64,000 bases of DNA from Paractinoplanes maris (GTDB lineage: Bacteria > Actinomycetota > Actinomycetes > Mycobacteriales > Micromonosporaceae): contig NZ_JALPVL010000001.1 of the NCBI RefSeq assembly GCF_023544465.1, positions 1 to 64,000 on the forward strand, read 5' to 3'. Below, in pieces: positions 58,860 through 64,000 of the stretch. Made by a program: the position numbers and the translations under genes. How positions within the stretch are numbered: the first letter of the stretch is position 1; the number at the start of each line of letters is the position of its first letter. Below the pieces are notes generated by a model, which worked only from the letters and a program-made list of their open reading frames with translations, made no database searches and was not told the DNA's origin.

Positions 58860-60122
58860 ATGTCCGACACGTATCCACGGACGAGCCGCACGACCGCCAC
58901 CCGCTACCGCGAGCGCATGCACTACGACCGCGAGCTGGCGCACGCCATTCTCGACGAGGCGTTCGACTGTACGGTCGCGTTCGTCGTCGACGGCGAGCCC
59001 CGGGTGCTGCCCACCCTGCAGGTCCGCGTGGGCGAGACGCTTTATCTGCACGGCTCGTCCGGCGGTCGCCTGGGTCTGTCGGTCCGCCACGGCGAGGTGC
59101 CGGTCGCGGTCAGCGTCACCCTGCTCGACGGCATCGTCTATGCCCGCTCCCACGTCCATCACAGCGCCAACTACCGATCGGTGGTCGTGCACGGCGCCGC
59201 CCGGCTGGTCTCCGACCCGGAGGAGAAGCAGGCCGCGATGGCGGCGCTGGTCGACAAGGTCGGCGCCGGCCGGGCCGCCGACAGCCGCGTGCCCAACCGG
59301 CGCGACCTGGCCGAGACCAGCGTGCTCGCCCTCGACCTGGTCGAGGTGTCGGCGCGGGCCCGCACCGGTGGCGTGATCGACGAACCGGAGGATCTCGCGC
59401 TGCCGCATTGGGCCGGCGTCCTTCCCGTCCGGCGTGTGTTCGGCCCGGCCGAGACCGATGACGGTGTCACCGCCGCCGAGCCCGCTTACCTGCCCGGCAG
59501 CGCGCTGCCCTGGGCCGCCCCGGTGCCGCTGGCCGGCCGGCACGTCCGCCTCGAGCCGCTCACGCTCGGCCACGCGGCCGGGCTGGTCGAGGCGCTCGGC
59601 GACGACGAGGTCTGGCGATACCTGCCTGCTCACCGGCCGCAGACCGTCCCGGCGATGCGTGACTATCTCGCCCGGCTGTTGAGCGCCCGCTGGGCCGGCA
59701 GCCAGGTCGCGTGGGCCCAGATCGAGGCGGGCACCGGCCGGGTGATCGGCCTGACGAGCTACCACGACATCGACCCCGAGCGGCGCGCTCTGGCCATCGG
59801 GCACACCGCCGTCGGGCGCCCGTGGTGGCGGACGGGGGTGAACACGGAGGCCAAGCTGCTGCTCCTCGAGCAGGCGTTCGACGTGCTCGGGGCGGAGCGC
59901 GTGTTCTGGTACACCGACATTCGCAACGAGCGCTCCCAGCAGGCGATCGCCCGGCTCGGGGCGGTGCGCGAGGGCGTGCTCCGGCGGCACAAACAGCGGC
60001 CGGACGGCTCCTGGCGCGACACCGTGGTGTTCGGCATGACCGCCGACGAGTGGCCCGCCGCCGGCGACCGCCTGCGCGAGCGCCTGGCCGCCGGCGCTTC
60101 CATGGCCGCGGCGGCCGGCTAG
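58860..60122 (+). CDS. Pyridoxamine-oxidase-like domain fused to GNAT acetyltransferase
   Basis: A 420-residue fusion. Residues 1-200 are a split-barrel FMN-binding, PNPOx-like domain (ELAHAILDEAFDCTVAFVVDGEPRVLPTL, YLHGSSGGRLGLSVRHG, VHHSANYRSVVVHGAAR). Residues 225-400 are a RimJ/RimL-type GNAT domain (HVRLEPLTLGHAAGLVEAL, AIGHTAVGRPWWRTGVNTEAKLLLLEQAF; acceptor unknown). ATG 58860 has GGGAGG ahead. The MocR regulator is divergent, so the protein is probably its target. Flavin or F420 use cannot be told from sequence here. Confidence 0.86.
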   Translation: MSDTYPRTSRTTATRYRERMHYDRELAHAILDEAFDCTVAFVVDGEPRVLPTLQVRVGETLYLHGSSGGRLGLSVRHGEVPVAVSVTLLDGIVYARSHVHHSANYRSVVVHGAARLVSDPEEKQAAMAALVDKVGAGRAADSRVPNRRDLAETSVLALDLVEVSARARTGGVIDEPEDLALPHWAGVLPVRRVFGPAETDDGVTAAEPAYLPGSALPWAAPVPLAGRHVRLEPLTLGHAAGLVEALGDDEVWRYLPAHRPQTVPAMRDYLARLLSARWAGSQVAWAQIEAGTGRVIGLTSYHDIDPERRALAIGHTAVGRPWWRTGVNTEAKLLLLEQAFDVLGAERVFWYTDIRNERSQQAIARLGAVREGVLRRHKQRPDGSWRDTVVFGMTADEWPAAGDRLRERLAAGASMAAAAG

Positions 60123-60167
60123 GGCGGCGCGCCACCTGCCCCGCGTTCGCTGACGGCGATCGGCGGG

Positions 60168-60205
60168 CCGGCTGTGCGGTCCGCCTCAGTGAACCGCACA
60201 GCCGG
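60168..60205. terminator. Convergent hairpin between the fusion gene and Spo0M copy 2
   Basis: A perfect 13-bp stem, CCGGCTGTGCGGT / ACCGCACAGCCGG, with a 12-base loop, between convergent genes. Its left arm plus five bases also occurs in the rny leader (50348-50365). Confidence 0.7.
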
Positions 60206-60211
60206 AGTGGA

Positions 60212-61216
60212 TCACTCCTCTTCGAAGTCGCCGCCGTCGTCCTCGAAGACCTCTTCCATGGCCTCGCCGAGGATCATGCCGCCGACCACGCCGCCCGCCA
60301 CACCCGCGGCCATTCCCATGCCGCCGCCGTGACCCCGGCGGTAGTGACCGTGGTGGCCACCGCCGCGCCCGTAACCGCCGTGACCGCCATAACCCGGAGC
60401 GCCGTAACCCGGGCCGCCGTGACCGCCGAAGCCACCGGCGGCGCGCAGTCCCTGATAGCGGCCCGCGGCCTCGGACACCGCCCGCTCGACGACCGCGCCC
60501 CAGTCGGTGGTGTCCGCGTCGGCGTGCGGGACGCGGAAGCGGCCGTAGGCGTCGTGCCCGGGAGTCAGGAAACCGCCGCGCTTGTCGAACTCCAGGACGA
60601 CCTCGACACCCTGCGGGTCGGCGATGAAGGTCACCTCGACCTCGTTGACGGCTCCCGCGTACTGCGGGGGCGGGTAGAACTCGATCTCCTGATAGAACGG
60701 CAGGGTCATCCGGACGCCGTGGATCGCGCCGTGCTCGAGGTCGGCACTCTTGAAACGGAAGCCGAGGCGGGCGAAGGCGTCGAGGATCCGCTCCTGCGCG
60801 GGCAGCGGGTGCACCGACACGTGGTCGAGGTCGCCCTTGTCGACGGCCTTGGCCACCGCGAGCTCGGTCCGCAGCCCCATCGTCATGCCGTGCAGACGCT
60901 GGCCGTAGACGTCGGTGATCGGCGTCTCCCACGGCACCGGGAACGAGAACGGCAGGTCACGCTGCTCGCCCTGGCGCAGCTGGAAGGCGCCGGCGACCGG
61001 CAGCCGGTGGAACTCGGCGAGATGGTCGCCGTGCTCGGACTCGACCCGGGTGACCAGGCCCAGCACGACTCCCTCGATGGTGACGTCGTGGTCACCGCCG
61101 GCGATCCGCACCTGCCCCTCCAGGGCCAGACCGGGCCGTGTGTTCGGGTTGGCCAGCACGGTGTCGACGGTCGGCCCGCCGGCGCCGAAGGCGCGCATCA
61201 TCTTCTTGAAGACCAC
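60212..61216 (-). CDS. Spo0M-family protein, copy 2, with Gly/His/Tyr-rich tail
   Basis: A 334-residue paralogue of the protein at 15.4 kb. The shared core (1-255) begins VVFKKMMRAFGAGGPTVDTVL and keeps PVPWETPITDVYGQRLHGMTMGL and LPFYQEIEFYPPPQY. It then adds a tail absent from copy 1: GYGAPGYGGHGGYGRGGGHHG, a short hydrophobic Gly/Ala stretch (AAGVAGGVVGGMILG) and an acidic end (EVFEDDGGDFEEE). The tail could anchor or oligomerise it. GTG start with GGAGGAATG 5-13 bases ahead. Confidence 0.85.
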   Translation of the reverse strand: MVFKKMMRAFGAGGPTVDTVLANPNTRPGLALEGQVRIAGGDHDVTIEGVVLGLVTRVESEHGDHLAEFHRLPVAGAFQLRQGEQRDLPFSFPVPWETPITDVYGQRLHGMTMGLRTELAVAKAVDKGDLDHVSVHPLPAQERILDAFARLGFRFKSADLEHGAIHGVRMTLPFYQEIEFYPPPQYAGAVNEVEVTFIADPQGVEVVLEFDKRGGFLTPGHDAYGRFRVPHADADTTDWGAVVERAVSEAAGRYQGLRAAGGFGGHGGPGYGAPGYGGHGGYGRGGGHHGHYRRGHGGGMGMAAGVAGGVVGGMILGEAMEEVFEDDGGDFEEE

Positions 61217-61285
61217 CGGATCATTCCTCCTTGAATTTGCGATGGGGTGGCTTGACAGGGGGACGCACTCCGCGAGGAGCGAGGC

Positions 61286-62377
61286 TCACGCGCTCGTCGT
61301 GGCGGGCAGGTCGTCGGTCTCGTCGTCGAAGCGGCCGATCACCTGCTCCAGCAGGTCCTCCAGGGCGACGAAGCCGATCTGCGCGACCGCGTCCACCGGG
61401 ACGGAGGCGGTGGTGGGGGCGGCCTCCGGCGCGGGTGCGGCCCCGGTGACGACGGCCAGCTGGGTGCGGCCGGCCCGCAGTGCGGCCACCGCCTCGACCA
61501 CGTTCACCTCGGGGTCGAGCAGGAAGGCGGGCTCCATCAGCTCGCCCGCCGTCGGTGCCCGGCCGGCCGCGCTGGCCCGCACCGCCTCGCGGACGTGCAC
61601 GATGCCGACCACCTGATCGCCCGCGCCGGTGACCGCGATCCTCGACCGGCCGCTGGTCAGCGAGGCCAGCTCGACGTCGGCGACCGAGGCGGTGCTGGGC
61701 ACCGACACCAGTTGCGTGGTCGGCAGCATGACGTCGCGCACCGGCAGCGAGGCCAGGCCCAGCACGCTGGTCAGCAGCTCGCTCTGCTCGGCCTCGATCA
61801 GGCCCTCGGCCCGCGAGCGGTCGAGCAGGATGCGCATCTCGGCCGGGCCGTGGGCCTGGGCCAGCTGATCCTGCGGGTGGACGCCGAACGGGCGCAGTGC
61901 CGCGTTGGCCATCGCGTTGAGCACCCGCAGGGCCGGGCCGACGATCCGCGCGTACATCCGGAACGGCAACGCCAGCAGGATGGCCGACCGCTCGGGGTGG
62001 GTGATCGCCCACGACTTCGGCATCATCTCGCCGATCACCAGGTGCAGGAACGTGACGATGATCAGGGCGAGCAGGAACGCGATGACGTGGCTCGCCACCT
62101 CGGGCAGGCCGAGCGCGTGCAGGGCCGGGCCGAACAGGTGCTCGAGCGACGGCTCGGCCAGCGCGCCCAGGCCCAGCGAGCACAGCGTGATGCCGAGCTG
62201 GGCGCCGGCCAGCATGACTGACAGCTCGCGGGTGCCGTCGAGCGCCGCCTTGGCCGCCCGGCTGCCGCCCGCCGCGGCTTGCTCGAGACGGTGCCGCTTG
62301 CTCGCCACCAGGGCGAACTCGGCGGCGACGAAGAAGGCGTTGCCGATGAGCAGCAACGTGACCCAGAGCGCGTTCAT
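61286..62377 (-). CDS. CNNM/CBS-domain membrane protein (HlyC/CorC-like), short form
   Basis: A 363-residue membrane protein. The CNNM domain (1-185) has about four helices and the motif GEMMPKSWAITHPE. A pair of CBS domains follows (about 200-330; PVRDVMLPTTQLVSVP...). It lacks the C-terminal CorC_HlyC domain, having only DLLEQVIGRFDDE. Such proteins are linked to Mg2+/Co2+ export. It starts with ATGA overlapping its partner and is the second gene of the pair. Confidence 0.88.
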   Translation of the reverse strand: MNALWVTLLLIGNAFFVAAEFALVASKRHRLEQAAAGGSRAAKAALDGTRELSVMLAGAQLGITLCSLGLGALAEPSLEHLFGPALHALGLPEVASHVIAFLLALIIVTFLHLVIGEMMPKSWAITHPERSAILLALPFRMYARIVGPALRVLNAMANAALRPFGVHPQDQLAQAHGPAEMRILLDRSRAEGLIEAEQSELLTSVLGLASLPVRDVMLPTTQLVSVPSTASVADVELASLTSGRSRIAVTGAGDQVVGIVHVREAVRASAAGRAPTAGELMEPAFLLDPEVNVVEAVAALRAGRTQLAVVTGAAPAPEAAPTTASVPVDAVAQIGFVALEDLLEQVIGRFDDETDDLPATTSA

Positions 62378-63666
62378 CGGGAGATCCGAACCGTGAGGGG
62401 GACGTGCCGGTCGACGCTCTCCACCCGTACGGAAAGGGACCCGCCGTCGATGGTGACCGAGTCACCGGCCTTGGCCACCCGCCCGAGCCGGGCCAGCACC
62501 AGGCCGGACACCGTCTCGTAGTCGTCGCCGACCGGCAGGTCGACGCCGGTGGCGTCGGTGATCTCGTCGATCCGCCAGCGGGCCGGCACCAGCCACGAGC
62601 CGTCGGGCTGGCGCACCGGAGCGGGCTCGGCCTCGTCGTCCTCGTCGCGGATCTGGCCGACCAGTTCCTCGGCGATGTCCTCGAGCGTGATGATGCCCGC
62701 GAAGCCGCCGAACTCGTCGACCACGCAGGCGAGCTGGCGGTGAGCGGAGCGCAGGCGCTCGAGCACCGCCGGCAGCCGCAGCGAGGACGGCACCAGGACC
62801 GGGGCCGACATCACGGACGAGACCGGCACCGAGGAGCGCTCGGCCGGCGCGACCGCGAGGATGTCGGCGATGCTGACGACACCGACGATCTCGTCGACCT
62901 CTTCACCTCGTACCGGAAAGCGGGAGCGATGGGTGTCGAGCAGGGCCACCACGTCGGCCGCCGTGCCCGTGGCTGCGATGGTGTGCACGTCGACGCGCGG
63001 GATCATGGCCTCGGCCGCCGTGCGCCCGCGGAAGTCGAGACCGCGGTCGAGCAGCGTGGAGAGCTCGTCGTCGAGGCCGCCGTTGGCCCGCGACTCACGG
63101 ATGATCTGCTCGAGGTCCTCGGAGGTCGCGCCCTCGGGCAGCTCCTCGATCGGCTCGATGCCGATGCGGCGCAGCAGACCCGCGGACGTACGGTCGAAGA
63201 GCCGGATGATCGGCCCGAAAACGGTCAGATACATCAGGGTGGAGCGACTCAGCGCCTTGGCCAGGGTCTCGGCGCGCGCGATGGCCAGGTTCTTCGGCGC
63301 CAGCTCGCCCAGCACCATCTGCACGACAGTGGCGATGAGCAGCGCGAAGGCCACCGAGATGGGCATGCTCACCGCGGCCGGCACGCCGGCCCCGCCGAGC
63401 AGCGCCGAGAGGCCCTCGCCGAGGAAGGGCTCGGCGACGTAACCCACGAGCAGGGCGGTCACGGTGATGCCGAGTTGCGACCCGGAGAGCACGAAGGAGA
63501 GGCGCTCGGTGACCTTGAGTGCCCGGACGGCGGCCTGGTCGCCCTGCTCGGCGTCGCGGCGCAAACGACCACGGTCGGCGGCGACGTAACCGAACTCCTG
63601 CGCGACGAAATAGCCGGTGACAGCGGTCACCACGAGCACCAGAAGCAAGCCGGTGAGGATCAACAC
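62374..63666 (-). CDS. CNNM/CBS/CorC_HlyC membrane protein, full form
   Basis: A 430-residue partner of the previous protein. CNNM domain (1-190; GELAPKNLAIARAE), CBS pair (about 205-330; AEAMIPRVDVHTIAA, VVDEFGGFAGIITLEDIAEELVG) and a CorC_HlyC domain (about 345-430; DGSWLVPARWRIDEIT). Two non-identical CNNM subunits encoded with an ATGA overlap suggest a heteromeric transporter (inferred). GTG start, weak ribosome site. Confidence 0.9.
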   Translation of the reverse strand: MLILTGLLLVLVVTAVTGYFVAQEFGYVAADRGRLRRDAEQGDQAAVRALKVTERLSFVLSGSQLGITVTALLVGYVAEPFLGEGLSALLGGAGVPAAVSMPISVAFALLIATVVQMVLGELAPKNLAIARAETLAKALSRSTLMYLTVFGPIIRLFDRTSAGLLRRIGIEPIEELPEGATSEDLEQIIRESRANGGLDDELSTLLDRGLDFRGRTAAEAMIPRVDVHTIAATGTAADVVALLDTHRSRFPVRGEEVDEIVGVVSIADILAVAPAERSSVPVSSVMSAPVLVPSSLRLPAVLERLRSAHRQLACVVDEFGGFAGIITLEDIAEELVGQIRDEDDEAEPAPVRQPDGSWLVPARWRIDEITDATGVDLPVGDDYETVSGLVLARLGRVAKAGDSVTIDGGSLSVRVESVDRHVPLTVRISR

Positions 63667-63687
63667 GGCAGAAGGAATCCAACGGGG

Positions 63688-63706
63688 AGCCGGGCCGAGC
63701 CCGGCT
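63688..63706 (-). terminator. Terminator of the partial gene at the window end
   Basis: An 8-bp perfect stem, AGCCGGGC / GCCCGGCT, with a 3-base loop, 68 bases past the stop on the minus strand. Confidence 0.6.
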
Positions 63707-63773
63707 GACTACTGCCGATCATGACGCAGAACAATATCAGTGCAGACTGTACGAACGCTGTGAGAAAGCCGAC

Positions 63774-64000
63774 CTAAGCTTCCACATCAAAGCTGCTCAA
63801 CACCATGTTGATCTTCGCTCGGTCACCGGTCCAGTCGAAGTCGCGGGTGGCCCAGGTGATCGCGAAGCCCCGGCCGTCCCGGGCGAACCAGCGGGTCTGG
63901 GCGTGCATGGGCGTTCCGTCCTGGTCGTACCGGTATTCCCAGTCCGCGGATTTGTAGATCAACGTCGTCTTCTCGAGCGAGACGAGCTTGTATCCGGGCA
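63774..64000 (-). CDS. Partial gene, C-terminal 74 residues; sensor-type domain
   Basis: The 5' end lies beyond the window. The visible part (ADWEYRYDQDGTPMHAQTRWF, RGFAITWATRDFDW, KINMVLSSFDVEA) resembles the extracellular C-terminus of actinobacterial Ser/Thr kinases or PsbP/LpqN-like lipoproteins. I cannot separate these. The stop is 107 bases from the CNNM gene start. Confidence 0.45.
   Translation of the reverse strand, partial: PGYKLVSLEKTTLIYKSADWEYRYDQDGTPMHAQTRWFARDGRGFAITWATRDFDWTGDRAKINMVLSSFDVEA

Overview
The window is high-GC actinobacterial chromosome, most likely Micromonosporaceae (Actinoplanes-like). The evidence is the many GTG and TTG starts, the actinobacteria-only families (DUF3039, DUF3046, DUF3099, DUF7455), a B12-dependent ribonucleotide reductase, and a gene order that follows the sigA - sigB - ideR - nrdR - LysM - lexA - hflX - dapF - miaA - miaB - recX - recA block known from Mycobacterium and Streptomyces. 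The genus is an inference; the sequence carries no rRNA or tRNA to confirm it.

Layout. 1-4.7 kb: the 3' end of the principal sigma factor gene, a DUF7455 protein, a small XRE regulator with a membrane protein behind a 34-bp perfect palindrome, a DEAD/DEAH helicase, a TRIC-type channel and DUF3039. 4.9-8.1 kb: pseudouridine catabolism (psuG-psuK), DUF3099 and a HhH-GPD protein. 8.3-13.4 kb: a NarL-type two-component system divergent from a MacB/FtsX-type ABC exporter. 13.5-17.4 kb: a short acidic protein, a small kinase-like protein, D-aminoacyl-tRNA deacylase, a Spo0M homologue and a sigB-like sigma factor. 17.6-22.3 kb: an AcuC-type deacylase followed by a GNAT/acyl-CoA-ligase fusion, then ideR behind a coupled mini-ORF. 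22.3-27.3 kb: mixed accessory genes (lipoprotein, HTH/hydrolase pair, SRPBCC, MFS, secreted CarboxypepD_reg-like protein).

27.6-36.8 kb: nrdJ, nrdR, LysM protein, lexA, a membrane protein with a long PRGPQGQP repeat tail, and hflX. 36.9-44 kb: malic enzyme, GDPD, dapF, miaA, DUF349 and miaB. 44-48.4 kb: a gluABCD-type glutamate ABC transporter and a DinB-like protein. 48.4-54.2 kb: RNase Y, a membrane protein, recX, recA and DUF3046. 54.2-64 kb: a drug-type ABC exporter with TetR regulator, a UdgX-type uracil-DNA glycosylase, a MocR regulator divergent from a PNPOx-GNAT fusion, a second Spo0M, two CNNM/CBS membrane proteins and a partial gene.

Functional themes. DNA damage and nucleotide supply are concentrated here: lexA, recA, recX, nrdR/nrdJ, UdgX, HhH-GPD. 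I can see LexA-type boxes at lexA/LysM and recA, and paired DnaA-type boxes upstream of nrdR and of recA. The region is also unusually rich in short tandem repeats. Three sets (50, 17 and 16 bp) start exactly at stop codons of minus-strand genes, and four more lie inside coding sequences. The two sigma-factor genes share a 149-bp stretch without a single difference, which suggests recent gene conversion. No CRISPR array, insertion sequence, prophage, tRNA or rRNA was seen.
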